64,000 nucleotides of DNA, from NCBI GenBank assembly GCA_007376295.1, contig VMGB01000003.1:118120-182119 (forward strand), in the 5' to 3' direction. The translations under genes and the position numbers were made by a program. Of the stretch, positions 1 through 8,619 are shown piece by piece (positions within the stretch are counted from its first letter, which is position 1; the number at the start of each line of letters is the position of its first letter). This DNA comes from Parcubacteria group bacterium Gr01-1014_13. GTDB lineage: Bacteria; Patescibacteria; ABY1; Magasanikbacterales; GWA2-37-8. The notes under the pieces are model-generated. The model ran no database searches. It saw only the letters and a list, made by a program, of their open reading frames with translations, and had not been told where the DNA came from.

Positions 1-1
1 T

Positions 2-394
2 GCTGTGTTGGGCGGCGGTGTAGATAAAAGAACAGTTGCTCCAGCATCTCATCGTGATTTGGCAGAAAAAATTATCGCCACTGGCGGAGCTGTAATTTCC
101 GAATATCCGCCCGGATTTACACCGACGGTCTATTCTTTTCCGGCGCGCAACCGTATTATCGCTGGTTTAAGCTTAGGCACTCTGGTAATAGAGGCGGCTG
201 AAAAATCCGGCGCCCTCATTACAGCTAGATGCGCTTTGGACTATAACCGGGACGTTTTTGCTGTACCGCACGCCCTAAATTCGCCTACCGGCATTGGGCC
301 AAATAACCTGATAAAGATGGGTGCCAAGGTGGTAACCCAGGCTTCGGACATCATAGAATCGTTAAGCCTTACCACCCTAGGAGAAATGGTCTAA
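2..394 (+). CDS. dprA: DNA processing protein DprA (Smf), C-terminal part
   Basis: This is the 3' end of a gene entering from the left edge; the frame is open from base 2, so no start is visible. The residues include the family signature: a GGGVD glycine loop, then FPARNRIIAGLS, then a segment with EAAEKSGALITA and FAVPH, as in the Rossmann-like fold of DprA. DprA binds single-stranded DNA taken up during transformation and loads RecA. The protein stops soon after the Rossmann core, so the C-terminal winged-helix domain of many DprA proteins is absent. topA follows with its own promoter, a common dprA-topA neighbourhood. Confidence 0.93.
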   Translation, partial: AVLGGGVDKRTVAPASHRDLAEKIIATGGAVISEYPPGFTPTVYSFPARNRIIAGLSLGTLVIEAAEKSGALITARCALDYNRDVFAVPHALNSPTGIGPNNLIKMGAKVVTQASDIIESLSLTTLGEMV

Positions 395-405
395 AAATCC
401 CCAAA

Positions 406-434
406 TTGACATCTCTCTTTATTTATAGTATCCT
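406..434 (+). promoter_or_regulatory. Promoter of topA
   Basis: TTGACA at 406-411 and TATCCT at 429-434, 17 bp apart. Transcription would begin near 441, giving topA a leader of only about 12 nt without a Shine-Dalgarno sequence. Confidence 0.7.
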
Positions 435-452
435 TGATACTTGTTATATATA

Positions 453-2714
453 ATGAGTAATCTCATGAAAACCTTAGTTATCGTAGAGTCCCCTACCAAA
501 GCCAAAACAATCTCCAAATTTTTGGGCAAGAACTTTGTTGTAAAGTCTTCTTTTGGCCATGTACGCGATTTGCCTAAAAGCAAGCTGGGAGTTGATGTTG
601 ACAACGATTTTGAACCTCATTACATAGTTAGCCGGGACAAAACCAAGGTCGCCAAAGAACTAAAGGAAGCAGCCAAAAAAGCTGACGCTGTCCTATTCGC
701 TACCGATGAGGACCGAGAAGGGGAAGCTATTTCCTGGCACCTAGCTAACATTTTAAACATTGAACCAAACGATGCCAAACGTATTGTTTTTCATGAAATT
801 ACCAAAACCGCTATAATGCACGCTTTGGATAATCCGCGTCCGCTTGACCTAAAAATGGTAGATGCCCAGCAAGCCCGCCGCATCCTCGACCGTTTGGTAG
901 GTTATGAACTATCCCCTTTCTTATGGCGCAAAGTCGCCAGAGGCTTATCTGCCGGCCGCGTGCAGTCTGTGGCTGTGCGTTTGGTAGTAGAACGCGAAAG
1001 AGAAATTAAAGCCTTTAACCCAGAAGAATACTGGAGCGTTGAAGGAATTTTTGAAACAAAATCAAAACAGACTTTTCCTGCCAAGTTATATTCGATGAAG
1101 GGAAAAAAACTGGATAAATTGGATATTAAAGACAAAAAACAGACAGACAAAATATTAAATGATTTAAAAAATACTACTTACAAAGTAGAAAATATTGAAG
1201 AGAAAAAAACCAAGCGTTTGCCTTCTCCTCCATTTATCACTTCTACTCTGCAACAAGAGGCCAACAGCCAACTTGGATTCTCTGCCAAACAGACTATGCG
1301 TTTGGCGCAACAACTATACGAAGGTGTGGAGCTGGGCAGCGAAGGATCTGTTGGTTTAATCACTTACATGCGTACCGACGCCGTGAATCTTTCTGAAAAA
1401 TTTTTAAACGAAGCCAAAGAATTGATTGGCAACGATTTTGGCAAAAAATACCAACTGTCCGCACCGAGAGTTTATAACAACAAAAGTAAAAATGCCCAAG
1501 AAGCACACGAAGCTGTGCGTCCTACTGAAGTAACACGAACACCGCAATCTATAGAGGCGCACTTGGACAGAAATCAATTTAGATTATACGACCTGATCTG
1601 GCGCCGAGCTGTGGCCACCCAAATGTCTCCGGCAGAATTAAATGCGACAGTAATAGATGTTGCTAGTGATAACGGCTACTCTTTTAGAGCGAACGGACAA
1701 ATAATTGATTTTGACGGTTTCTTAAAACTCTTTCCAGACAAAGCTAAAGAAAATCTATTGCCACAGGTAGCTAAAGACGAAAACTTGAACTGCGCTGAAC
1801 TAAAACCAGAACAGCATTTTACTGAACCGCCAGCCCGCTATTCAGACGCTACTTTGGTAAAAGCTTTGGAAAATTACGGCATTGGCCGTCCATCTACCTA
1901 TGCTCCAACTATTGGCACTATTGAAGATCGCGGATATATAGAACGCGATGACAAAAAACGATTGGCGCCAAAAGATATTGCCTATGTTGTGAACGACTTA
2001 TTGGTAGAACATTTCCCTCATGTGGTTGATTTTCAATTTACCGCTGACATGGAAAATGATTTGGATGAAATAGCTAGGGGAAAGAAAAAATGGCAGCCGA
2101 TAATTACCAGTTTCTGGCACCCATTTAAAGAAAATCTTGATAAAAAAGAAAAAGAAATTGATAAAAAAGAATTAACTGAAGAAAAATCAGACGAAATTTG
2201 CGAAAAATGTAATTCAGCCATGATAGTTAAAACTGGCCGGTTTGGAAAATTCTTGGCTTGCACTAACTATCCAGAATGCAAACATACCAAATCATTAAAC
2301 CCGGAAGAAGCCAAACAACAACAGGCAGTGGAAGCTGTTAACGAAAAATGTGATAAATGCCAGGAAGCTATGATGCTGCGCCACGGCAGATTTGGTCCAT
2401 TCTTGGGTTGCTCTGCTTATCCAAAATGCAAAAATATCAAGGGCATAGATGTTAAACTAGGCCTTAAATGCCCAAAATGTAAAGAAGGCGATGTTGTTCA
2501 ACGACGCAGTAAAAAGCGTGGCAAACCATTTTATGGCTGTAACAGATACCCAGAATGTGATTTCGCGATGTGGGAAAAACCAACCGGCGAATTCTGTCCT
2601 GACTGTAAAAACCCACTGGTATTTGCAGCCAAAGGAATTATAAAATGCAGTAATAAAGAATGTGTTTTTACCAAAGAACAGCCCGTTTCTACTCCTGAAC
2701 CAGTAACTGAATAA
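453..2714 (+). CDS. topA: DNA topoisomerase I (type IA)
   Basis: Relaxes negatively supercoiled DNA through a transient 5'-phosphotyrosine. The N-terminus (KTLVIVESPTKAKT) begins the Toprim domain and carries the DEDREGEA acidic metal site. The catalytic tyrosine lies in the YMRTDA motif near residue 305. The C-terminal quarter has several Cys4 zinc-ribbon repeats (CEKCNSAM, CDKCQEAM, CPKCKEGD, CPDCKNP). ATG at 453 lies just downstream of the predicted transcription start; ATG at 465 gives the more usual N-terminus and is also possible. Neither has a Shine-Dalgarno sequence. Upstream in-frame TTG codons overlap the promoter and are rejected. Length of about 753 aa is normal. Confidence 0.97.
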   Translation: MSNLMKTLVIVESPTKAKTISKFLGKNFVVKSSFGHVRDLPKSKLGVDVDNDFEPHYIVSRDKTKVAKELKEAAKKADAVLFATDEDREGEAISWHLANILNIEPNDAKRIVFHEITKTAIMHALDNPRPLDLKMVDAQQARRILDRLVGYELSPFLWRKVARGLSAGRVQSVAVRLVVEREREIKAFNPEEYWSVEGIFETKSKQTFPAKLYSMKGKKLDKLDIKDKKQTDKILNDLKNTTYKVENIEEKKTKRLPSPPFITSTLQQEANSQLGFSAKQTMRLAQQLYEGVELGSEGSVGLITYMRTDAVNLSEKFLNEAKELIGNDFGKKYQLSAPRVYNNKSKNAQEAHEAVRPTEVTRTPQSIEAHLDRNQFRLYDLIWRRAVATQMSPAELNATVIDVASDNGYSFRANGQIIDFDGFLKLFPDKAKENLLPQVAKDENLNCAELKPEQHFTEPPARYSDATLVKALENYGIGRPSTYAPTIGTIEDRGYIERDDKKRLAPKDIAYVVNDLLVEHFPHVVDFQFTADMENDLDEIARGKKKWQPIITSFWHPFKENLDKKEKEIDKKELTEEKSDEICEKCNSAMIVKTGRFGKFLACTNYPECKHTKSLNPEEAKQQQAVEAVNEKCDKCQEAMMLRHGRFGPFLGCSAYPKCKNIKGIDVKLGLKCPKCKEGDVVQRRSKKRGKPFYGCNRYPECDFAMWEKPTGEFCPDCKNPLVFAAKGIIKCSNKECVFTKEQPVSTPEPVTE

Positions 2715-2723
2715 GTTTCAATT

Positions 2724-2755
2724 AAAAAACTCCCCAATTAACGGGAAGTTTTTTA
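2724..2755 (+). terminator. Intrinsic terminator after topA
   Basis: Hairpin with CTCCCC pairing to GGGAAG around an AATTAA loop, flanked by an A-run and a T-run of six. It separates topA from the convergent tRNA-Arg. Confidence 0.8.
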
Positions 2756-2760
2756 ATTGT

Positions 2761-2831
2761 GTTCTCAAGAGGAATTGAACCTCTATTTCCAGCTTCGGAG
2801 GCTAGTGTTCTATCCGTTGAACTATGAGAAC
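2761..2831 (-). tRNA. tRNA-Arg (anticodon CCG)
   Basis: On the minus strand the acceptor GTTCTCA pairs perfectly with TGAGAAC. The anticodon loop CTCCGAA gives CCG, reading CGG. D and T arms fold normally. CCA is not encoded and must be added after processing. It lies 8 nt downstream of the FemAB-like gene and is probably cut from the same transcript. Confidence 0.93.
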
Positions 2832-2838
2832 AGAAGAC

Positions 2839-3804
2839 TTAAATCAACCGCCGAAGCCTTCTTAAAATACTGTATAATTTATATTTTCCAGTATTAACCA
2901 CCAAATCAAATGTCCCTGGTAATTGATGTGGCTTGCCGCCAAATCCAAGTTTAAATCGAGTTACTCCAGCATACTGATGTTTTTGGTCATAGTTTCCATC
3001 TTTTACCGGAGCAACGCCAAAAAAATCATATAACTGATATCCGCTACTCTTCCCCATTTTTATACCTTCCCATTGCAATAAATATGGGGCCATCAAATCA
3101 CGATGCGTATAGTCGGAAGCTCCGTATAGGTAGGTAAATGTATTGCCAAATTTAGCAAATACAACTGTGGCCACTGGCTTATTATTGAAATACACTGTAA
3201 GTTGAAAAGTTAAGGGTGAATTTAAAACTAACTCATAATGATTTTTACCATGCAATTTGAATTTGTCTCTCGATCCTGTCTGATTCATGAGCGACCAAAA
3301 GACTTCAAAATTTTTCTCCTCACTTATTTTTAAATCTTTTTTTTCGGCCAGGTGAATATTATATCTGGTTTTTTGATGCATTCCGGCAAGTAATTCTTCT
3401 TCTGATTTTTTTAAATCTAAAATTAAAGTAGCCGGAGGGTTAATATCTATACTGCGATGAATTGTAAATTTTGAATCCGCGATTACAGATCTCGGCTCCA
3501 CTCTAAAAAAAATACAGTTTTTATTTTTTAAATAACCCAATAAATAATCGTATACTTCTGATTTTTCAACCACTGGCCCTTGCGGACAAAAAGCATATTG
3601 CCAGCCAAATATTAGTCCGCTATAAACAATTTGCGCTTGCGCCACAACTTTATCACCTTCCACCATTGCTAGTCTTTCCACTTGCTTTCCTTCGGCTAAC
3701 AAAATATTTCCCCAGGCCCAAGATTGGGTGAAAGGGCTGAGTTGGCTATAATTTTTTAGCCAATTATCCCACTGCTCTTGATTGGTAACGCTCTCTATTT
3801 TCAT
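2839..3804 (-). CDS. FemAB/FemX-like peptidoglycan-bridge aminoacyltransferase
   Basis: About 321 aa with the double GNAT-like layout of FemABX proteins, which add amino acids from aminoacyl-tRNA to the lipid II stem peptide. Recognisable pieces are the N-terminal PFTQSWAWGN segment, the acyltransferase core with FRVEPR and KTRYNIHLAEKK, and the C-terminal YLYGASDYTHRDLMAPYLLQWEGIK signature ending in YDFFGV. A promoter with -10 box at 3811-3816 puts the transcription start at about 3804, exactly on the ATG chosen here, so the mRNA is predicted to be leaderless; ATG at 3810 is the alternative. The family call is firm, the acceptor and amino acid unknown. Confidence 0.87.
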   Translation of the reverse strand: MKIESVTNQEQWDNWLKNYSQLSPFTQSWAWGNILLAEGKQVERLAMVEGDKVVAQAQIVYSGLIFGWQYAFCPQGPVVEKSEVYDYLLGYLKNKNCIFFRVEPRSVIADSKFTIHRSIDINPPATLILDLKKSEEELLAGMHQKTRYNIHLAEKKDLKISEEKNFEVFWSLMNQTGSRDKFKLHGKNHYELVLNSPLTFQLTVYFNNKPVATVVFAKFGNTFTYLYGASDYTHRDLMAPYLLQWEGIKMGKSSGYQLYDFFGVAPVKDGNYDQKHQYAGVTRFKLGFGGKPHQLPGTFDLVVNTGKYKLYSILRRLRRLI

Positions 3805-3810
3805 GTGCAT

Positions 3811-3839
3811 ATCTTACCTAACTTTACAGCAAAAATCAA
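3811..3839 (-). promoter_or_regulatory. Promoter of the FemAB-like gene (leaderless)
   Basis: On the minus strand TTGATT (3834-3839), 17 bp, TAAGAT (3811-3816). The predicted start site coincides with the start codon at 3804. Confidence 0.6.
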
Positions 3840-3923
3840 CCATAAATTATAGACAAAATATTGAACAATATGATAGGATATTTTTATGAAATCTCAAACC
3901 GTTCTTTACTAGGAGAAAAAACC

Positions 3924-4283
3924 ATGAAGAAACCATCGCTCCGCGAGCAAATGCTGGATAAAAAACAAAAGATTCAAGAACGCGAAGACAATTTTCGAAA
4001 GAAGTTCGAGGAAGCACCGAAATGCGTACAGGATGAATATCTTCGTTGCAATACACTGATCAAAAAATTCTTTGATAAACGCACGCTGAAGCAGCGACTC
4101 CAGCCATTTGAGGAAGTGCTCTATGCTCCGCAAAGCGGTTCTCTGACCGAAAACCAAATCGTGCAACTGCATGATCTTCTGCGCCTTCAAGGCTGGGAGG
4201 TGGTGCTCAGCGCAGCTCTTAAATGGCACGGAGGAGGTCCGCGGCCTATCGGACTCCTATTCCGTAATAATCCCGAAGACTGA
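3924..4283 (+). CDS. Orphan hypothetical protein, 119 aa
   Basis: Not recognised. A soluble, strongly charged protein: a basic N-terminal helix rich in Lys, Arg, Glu and Gln, then a domain ending in LRLQGWEVVLSAALKWHGGGPRPIGLLFR. ATG 3924 is chosen because AGGAGA lies 7 nt upstream; the frame is open further 5' but that part carries no start signal. The gene stands alone between two unrelated minus-strand genes and ends in a strong hairpin. It is more GC-rich than its neighbours, fitting the pattern of the other single-gene cassettes here. Possible -35/-10 pairs around 3850-3890 are ambiguous. Confidence 0.75.
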   Translation: MKKPSLREQMLDKKQKIQEREDNFRKKFEEAPKCVQDEYLRCNTLIKKFFDKRTLKQRLQPFEEVLYAPQSGSLTENQIVQLHDLLRLQGWEVVLSAALKWHGGGPRPIGLLFRNNPED

Positions 4284-4292
4284 TTACAACAA

Positions 4293-4328
4293 ACCCCCAC
4301 CACTTTCATATGAAGGTGGTGGGGGTTA
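4293..4328. terminator. Strong hairpin between convergent genes
   Basis: AACCCCCACC and GGTGGGGGTT form a near-perfect stem. There is a short AT-rich tract on both sides, so it may act for the orphan gene on the plus strand and for the coiled-coil gene on the minus strand. Confidence 0.75.
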
Positions 4329-4345
4329 AAATTTTAATTCATTAT

Positions 4346-5632
4346 TTACTTCTTCGGCGCAAATTTTTTATTACTCTCTATAAATTCTTCCTCTTCTTTT
4401 CTAGCCGAATCTATTATCGCTTGTCTGGCTTCTGGCGAAAGACCGCCCACTTTGCTATCCTCGGCTCTTAGCATTACGCTATATAATCTTTTTAATTCTC
4501 TAACTGCCTTGCCAAATGCAAAAAATGGAGGTTTGGTTTTGGCAATCTGGTCATCCGATTTATTTTTGGTAAATCTAGGATCGTACTTTTTGTAAGCTTC
4601 TACATAATCAGTTCGCGCTTCGTCGGACCTTGATTCTTTGGCCTGCTGACGATCAGCTTCGGCTTCTGCTCTAACTCTCTCTGCTTGTATTTTTTTGGTA
4701 CGTTCATCAAAACGCTCCATAGTGGCTCTGGTTTTTTCTAACGCACGCTTTGTTTTCTCGTCTTTAGCGGCCGCAGCAGCCCTGTCTAGGACTTCTATAT
4801 TTTTTCCTACCTCAACCGGAGCTGATTCTATCTTGCCAGCTTCGTGTTCATTATTTATTTCGCCAGAAACAACCTGGCTTTCTTCGGATGTAATTAGTTT
4901 ATTTTTTTGTTTTTTTGGCACCCCTTCAGAAACTTCATATGACTCATAACCATCATCCTTTGGCTCTTCAGTTTCTTCAAAAACTACAGGCTCAGCTTCC
5001 AGAATTGTCGCTCTTTCTTTTCTCCTTATTACATTTTTATTGGTTACTTTCTTTTCTTTCTTTCCTTTTCCTTTTTCTTCCAATTTATAAAACTTTTTCT
5101 CCTGATTTTTGGCCAAAAAAATGTCTTCTGCAGAAACAGTTTTGTTTGTACCGTCCTTCTTCATAACCAAAAATTTTTGATCTGCTTCATTTTTATTCAT
5201 AATTACCCAGTCGCTATCAATTTTGCCGCTCGATCTTTTAACGGATACCAACTGATGCTCTTCCAAATCTTCAAATTTGGCCGGCACCAATTCATCCGTT
5301 TCACTGGAAATCTCAAAAGACTCATAGTCTGGCGCCTTTTCTTTTAACTTCCTTTCTTCTTCTCTTTTCTTCAGCTTTCCTCTCAGCTCTGTCATTATTT
5401 CTTTATATTTATAATCAGAGATGCGCTTCTCAAAATCAGCTTCCATTTCTTTGGATTTTCTTTTATTGCTCTTTTTCTCTTCTTCTTTAGCCTTTTCCGC
5501 TTCTATCGCTTTGCCGGCCTCAGCCAAAGCTGAAGCTATTTCTTCGCCAGATTTAGGAGAATTTGATTTTTTACGGCGAGATGAAGGCGGTTTCATCGCT
5601 TCTTGTGGGACAAATTGAGATGTTTCTGACAT
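4346..5632 (-). CDS. Highly charged coiled-coil protein, 428 aa
   Basis: Not recognised. Almost entirely Lys/Glu/Arg-rich with long predicted coiled-coil stretches (for example around ALEKTRATMERFDERTKKIQAERVRAEAEADRQ) and Ser/Pro-rich basic segments near the N-terminus. A small segment near residues 120-190 (FEDLEEHQLVSVKRS ... SDWVIMNKNEAD) looks folded, as does the extreme C-terminus. No signal peptide or membrane segment. The -10 box TATAAT lies 33 nt upstream of the ATG and there is no Shine-Dalgarno sequence, the style of core genes in this genome. A structural or cytoskeleton-like role is only a guess. Confidence 0.75.
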   Translation of the reverse strand: MSETSQFVPQEAMKPPSSRRKKSNSPKSGEEIASALAEAGKAIEAEKAKEEEKKSNKRKSKEMEADFEKRISDYKYKEIMTELRGKLKKREEERKLKEKAPDYESFEISSETDELVPAKFEDLEEHQLVSVKRSSGKIDSDWVIMNKNEADQKFLVMKKDGTNKTVSAEDIFLAKNQEKKFYKLEEKGKGKKEKKVTNKNVIRRKERATILEAEPVVFEETEEPKDDGYESYEVSEGVPKKQKNKLITSEESQVVSGEINNEHEAGKIESAPVEVGKNIEVLDRAAAAAKDEKTKRALEKTRATMERFDERTKKIQAERVRAEAEADRQQAKESRSDEARTDYVEAYKKYDPRFTKNKSDDQIAKTKPPFFAFGKAVRELKRLYSVMLRAEDSKVGGLSPEARQAIIDSARKEEEEFIESNKKFAPKK

Positions 5633-5664
5633 ATATTCAAGCTAATAAATATTTAGGCAAGACT

Positions 5665-5693
5665 ATTATACCACTTTTTCCAAAGACGAGTAA
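5665..5693 (-). promoter_or_regulatory. Promoter of the coiled-coil gene
   Basis: Perfect TATAAT at 5665-5670 (minus strand) preceded by a GTGG extension, with a weak TTACTC -35 box 17 bp away. It faces away from the rpmF promoter. Confidence 0.6.
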
Positions 5694-5698
5694 AGGTC

Positions 5699-5727
5699 TT
5701 GCCAAAATCATTATTTTAATGTAGAAT
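5699..5727 (+). promoter_or_regulatory. Promoter of the rpmF-nusB-rnc operon
   Basis: TTGCCA (5699-5704), 17 bp, TAGAAT (5722-5727). The leader to rpmF would be about 30 nt, AT-rich and without a Shine-Dalgarno sequence. Confidence 0.65.
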
Positions 5728-5763
5728 ATCACTTGTTATTAATTACTATAATTATACAAATAT

Positions 5764-5979
5764 ATGGGTTTACCCGGTCATAGACGAACCTCCTCACACA
5801 AACGACGCCGCGCTGCGCATTTTGCTTTGACAGAGGCAACATTTAACGCTTGCCCAAAATGCAAAAAGCCGCTTAGACCACACCGCGCCTGCGCTTTTTG
5901 TGGTTACTACAAAGGCAAAACCGTGCTAAATGTAGAAAAAAGAGCTTCCCGCACTGGCAGAAAAGTCAAGGCCAAATAA
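5764..5979 (+). CDS. rpmF: 50S ribosomal protein L32
   Basis: Short, very basic protein of 71 aa with the L32 N-terminus (MGLPGHRRTSSHKRRRA) and two Cys pairs (CPKCKKP and CAFCGYY) forming the zinc ribbon. First gene of an operon with nusB and rnc, a combination that links ribosome assembly and rRNA processing. Confidence 0.97.
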   Translation: MGLPGHRRTSSHKRRRAAHFALTEATFNACPKCKKPLRPHRACAFCGYYKGKTVLNVEKRASRTGRKVKAK

Positions 5980-6013
5980 TTCCTACATTTTCCGTCTCTA
6001 AATCCGCACCTTT

Positions 6014-6442
6014 ATGTCTAATCGCCATTTGGCAAGAAGTATTGCTATGCAAGCTTTATTTGAATGGGATTTCCGGGATCAACCCACGGACATCTTGCCT
6101 CTTATAATTGACCGAGACCTAAAGGAATTTGGCCCTGGTTTGGACGAAACAGAGTTTGCTAAAAAAATTATCGAGGACGTCCAGCAAAATATAAAGGACA
6201 TAGACAAGCTGATTACCCAGTACGCTCCGCAATGGCCAATTGAACAAATTACAATTATCGACCGTAATATTTTGCGAATTGGCATTTACGAACTAAAATT
6301 CAATAACGAAGTACCGCCCAAAGTGGCTATCAATGAAGCTATTGAGTTAGCTAAAAACTTTGGCGGGCCTGCCTCAGGCAGATTTATAAACGGAGTTTTG
6401 GGCGCGATATATAAAGATATGTTAAGCGCCGAACAAAAATAA
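6014..6442 (+). CDS. nusB: Transcription antitermination factor NusB
   Basis: 142 aa, all-helical NusB fold. The N-terminus NRHLARSIAMQALFEWDF and the C-terminal KVAINEAIELAKNFGGPASGRFINGVLGAIY are family signatures. With S10 (NusE) it binds boxA of rRNA leaders and prevents premature termination. rnc starts 4 nt downstream, so the two are translated together. Confidence 0.96.
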   Translation: MSNRHLARSIAMQALFEWDFRDQPTDILPLIIDRDLKEFGPGLDETEFAKKIIEDVQQNIKDIDKLITQYAPQWPIEQITIIDRNILRIGIYELKFNNEVPPKVAINEAIELAKNFGGPASGRFINGVLGAIYKDMLSAEQK

Positions 6443-6446
6443 TAGT

Positions 6447-7220
6447 ATGTCAAAAAGTATTTTAAGCTTGCCGGAAGTAAAAGAAAAAAACTTTCCGGAC
6501 TTGCAAGAAAAACTGGGAATAAAATTTAAAGAACCAAAAAATCTGGTTCAGGCTTTTGTGCACCGTTCTTATTTAAATGAGCACCATGATTTTGTTATCG
6601 GACACAACGAACGTTTGGAATTTTTGGGTGACGCGGTGCTGGAATTAATTGTTACCGAATTTCTTTTCAAAGAATACGGCAACCCCGAAGGCGAGCTGAC
6701 CAATTGGCGCGCAGCTTTGGTAAACGCAAAAATTTTGGCCAGTATTGCCTATGAAATCGGCATGGAAGAATATCTTTTCCTTAGCCACGGCGAGGCCAAA
6801 GACGCAGGCACCAAAGCCAGAGATTATATCATGGCCAATGCCATCGAAGCGCTAATCGGCGCGATATATATCGACCGAGGTTATGAAGTAACCCAACAAT
6901 TCATCGCCCGCTGGGTTTTGACAAAACTACCATATATTTTAGAAAATGGATTATATTTGGATGCCAAAAGCCGCTTCCAAGAATCAGCCCAAGAAATATT
7001 AGGCATTACTCCAACGTACAAAGTTTTGCAAGAAGAAGGACCAGACCACATAAAATCATTCAAAATCGGCGTTTACTTAGATAAGGAAATGATAGCTACC
7101 GGTGAAGGCACTAGCAAACAAGAAGCTCAAACCGAAGCAGCTGAAGCAGCGGTAAAAATAAAAGGCTGGAAAGGACCGAAGATTAATATTATAAAAAGAA
7201 AAGCAGAAGATCCGTTGTAA
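6447..7220 (+). CDS. rnc: Ribonuclease III
   Basis: Cleaves double-stranded RNA, notably the rRNA precursors. The endonuclease domain carries the signature HNERLEFLGDAVLELIV (residues about 51-67) and downstream acidic residues in NAIEALIGAIYIDRG. A C-terminal double-stranded RNA-binding domain follows (FQESAQEILGITPTYKV ... GTSKQEAQTEAAEAAV). Length of 257 aa is slightly above average because of a basic tail. Third gene of the rpmF operon; tRNA-Lys follows 7 nt later and may share the transcript. Confidence 0.97.
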   Translation: MSKSILSLPEVKEKNFPDLQEKLGIKFKEPKNLVQAFVHRSYLNEHHDFVIGHNERLEFLGDAVLELIVTEFLFKEYGNPEGELTNWRAALVNAKILASIAYEIGMEEYLFLSHGEAKDAGTKARDYIMANAIEALIGAIYIDRGYEVTQQFIARWVLTKLPYILENGLYLDAKSRFQESAQEILGITPTYKVLQEEGPDHIKSFKIGVYLDKEMIATGEGTSKQEAQTEAAEAAVKIKGWKGPKINIIKRKAEDPL

Positions 7221-7227
7221 TAGATTT

Positions 7228-7303
7228 GGGTCGGTAGCTCAGCTGGTAGAGCAGATCCCTCTTAAGGATAAGGTCCTGGGTTCGATCCCCAGCCGACCCA
7301 CCA
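7228..7303 (+). tRNA. tRNA-Lys (anticodon CTT)
   Basis: Acceptor GGGTCGG pairs with CCGACCC. The anticodon loop CTCTTAA gives CTT, reading AAG. CCA is encoded at 7301-7303, unlike the three other tRNAs in the window. The outermost anticodon-stem pair is a G-A mismatch. No promoter of its own was seen, so it is probably transcribed from the rnc operon. Confidence 0.92.
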
Positions 7304-7320
7304 AATTAAATTCTAAAAAA

Positions 7321-7352
7321 AATGCCCTCGCTCAACGAAAGTTGGACGAGGG
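7321..7352 (-). terminator. Intrinsic terminator of the C45 peptidase gene
   Basis: CCCTCG/CGAGGG stem (7325-7352) with an inner CAAC-GAAA-GTTG stem-loop. On the minus strand it is followed by a T-rich run, so it ends the minus-strand gene; it could also stop the rnc/tRNA-Lys transcript. Confidence 0.75.
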
Positions 7353-7370
7353 TGTTTTGATTTAAAGAAT

Positions 7371-8444
7371 TTATCTGTCGCGAAGACAAAAATGCCAATC
7401 ACGTTTTGCGGCCGCTGGATCCGCATCGCGAATCCAGATATCCAAAGTCTCGGGACACATGACAACCGTGGCAAGCGTTACACTGGTCGGATTCTGTTCC
7501 GGAGTACGGTGGATCAAACCATCATTCTGCGAAAACAGATCTAGCGCCTCCTGTGGCGTCCGTGGCAACTTGTCCTGCTTGAAACTTTTAAGCTTTTCAT
7601 AACGAGGCACGGTATGTTTGGAAAGCTTTGGCGCGGGATCTTCTTTCCTTAGCCCTTTCAAAAACGGTCCTTCCGGAACATGGTTAGTGTGACAGAAAGA
7701 CGGACCAGTAATCGGACAAAAAAACATTGGCACGTAAGATGTCTCTGGATTTGAAACCGTCAACGAAACAACTTCACGCGTATGTCCGTGCGCGATTACA
7801 TAATGTGTAGTTACAGCAATGGGATCCATTGCCAACCATTCCTCCACCTCGTCTAGATCGCGGGCGAGAGAGGCGCGGAAATGCTGGACTTGTTTGGGCA
7901 GACCAGGCTGGGCTTCTAGCCACAAACCATTGTTAGTAATAGCAATCTCGCATGCATTTAAAGATCCGGCCAAACTTGGCAACATGCCGGGATAAGTTAG
8001 ACAGACGAGCCGAGGGAAGTCATTGAATGTAACATCGAGCAACACCATCTTGCCGAAATTCTGCGGCTCATAGTCCTCGTTATGAGCGATCAGGTGATTG
8101 CCATTTGACAGACGAACAACCAGTGTTGAACACTTATCGTTCGAAGGAGGCAAAAACTCGGACGACACCTCTTCCGTAAAAGAGGTCAATGCAATTTTCT
8201 CCATGGAAACTCCGGCGCCTTCGGCCAGCCCCTGAAGAAAATCAACACTCCGCGCCCAAAGACGTTCGGCTCCGGCCATGTGGCGTTGGGCAACCTCATG
8301 CATACGCGCAACGGTGCCTACACTTGTATGTTCGAGCAGATAGGCCACCGTACGCTCATATAGTTCGGGAATATCCTCTTTGCAAGCTTCACCAACCTGC
8401 AAACCGACATCATAGAACGAACCGCTAGCTTTGACATGGCGCAT
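7371..8444 (-). CDS. C45-family (acyl-CoA:6-APA acyltransferase-like) Ntn hydrolase
   Basis: 357 aa. The N-terminal half matches the pro-region of C45 enzymes (YDVGLQVGEACKEDIPE). A Cys at about residue 105 in NDKCSTLVV would be freed by autocleavage as the N-terminal nucleophile, followed by HNEDYEP and the ITNNGLW and HTNHV motifs of the family. Relatives hydrolyse or transfer amide-linked acyl groups, and many have unknown substrates. AAGGAG precedes the ATG. Promoter-like TTGACA (8505-8510) and its own terminator make it a stand-alone unit; base composition is visibly more GC-rich than neighbouring core genes. Confidence 0.8.
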   Translation of the reverse strand: MRHVKASGSFYDVGLQVGEACKEDIPELYERTVAYLLEHTSVGTVARMHEVAQRHMAGAERLWARSVDFLQGLAEGAGVSMEKIALTSFTEEVSSEFLPPSNDKCSTLVVRLSNGNHLIAHNEDYEPQNFGKMVLLDVTFNDFPRLVCLTYPGMLPSLAGSLNACEIAITNNGLWLEAQPGLPKQVQHFRASLARDLDEVEEWLAMDPIAVTTHYVIAHGHTREVVSLTVSNPETSYVPMFFCPITGPSFCHTNHVPEGPFLKGLRKEDPAPKLSKHTVPRYEKLKSFKQDKLPRTPQEALDLFSQNDGLIHRTPEQNPTSVTLATVVMCPETLDIWIRDADPAAAKRDWHFCLRDR

Positions 8445-8481
8445 ATTTTCTCCTTAGTAAATTGTATATGTACCGCTTCAA

Positions 8482-8532
8482 TAGGAACATAAAACTAACT
8501 CCATTGTCAAGTATCTAATTAAATGATATATT
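8482..8532. promoter_or_regulatory. Divergent promoters: C45 gene (-) and tRNA-Arg/ATPase (+)
   Basis: Plus strand: TTGTCA (8504-8509), 17 bp, TATATT (8527-8532), reading into the tRNA. Minus strand: TTGACA (8505-8510), 17 bp, weak TTCCTA (8482-8487). The two -35 boxes are the same six to seven bases read on opposite strands. Confidence 0.6.
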
Positions 8533-8545
8533 TTAGCCTAGTCCC

Positions 8546-8617
8546 GCCCCTATAGTTTAATGGATAGAATATCAGGCTTCGAACCTGAAGATGGGAGTTC
8601 GATTCTCTCTGGGGGCA
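8546..8617 (+). tRNA. tRNA-Arg (anticodon TCG)
   Basis: Acceptor GCCCCTA pairs with TGGGGGC (one G-T pair). The anticodon stem TCAGG/CCTGA holds loop CTTCGAA, anticodon TCG, reading CGA. CCA is not encoded. The discriminator A is at 8617 and the ATG of the P-type ATPase begins at 8620, so the two genes are separated by 2 nt. Confidence 0.92.
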
Positions 8618-8619
8618 CA

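Noticed and set aside
2033..2263. Short antisense frames within topA
   Set aside because: They lie inside a conserved gene, with no promoter or ribosome-binding site.
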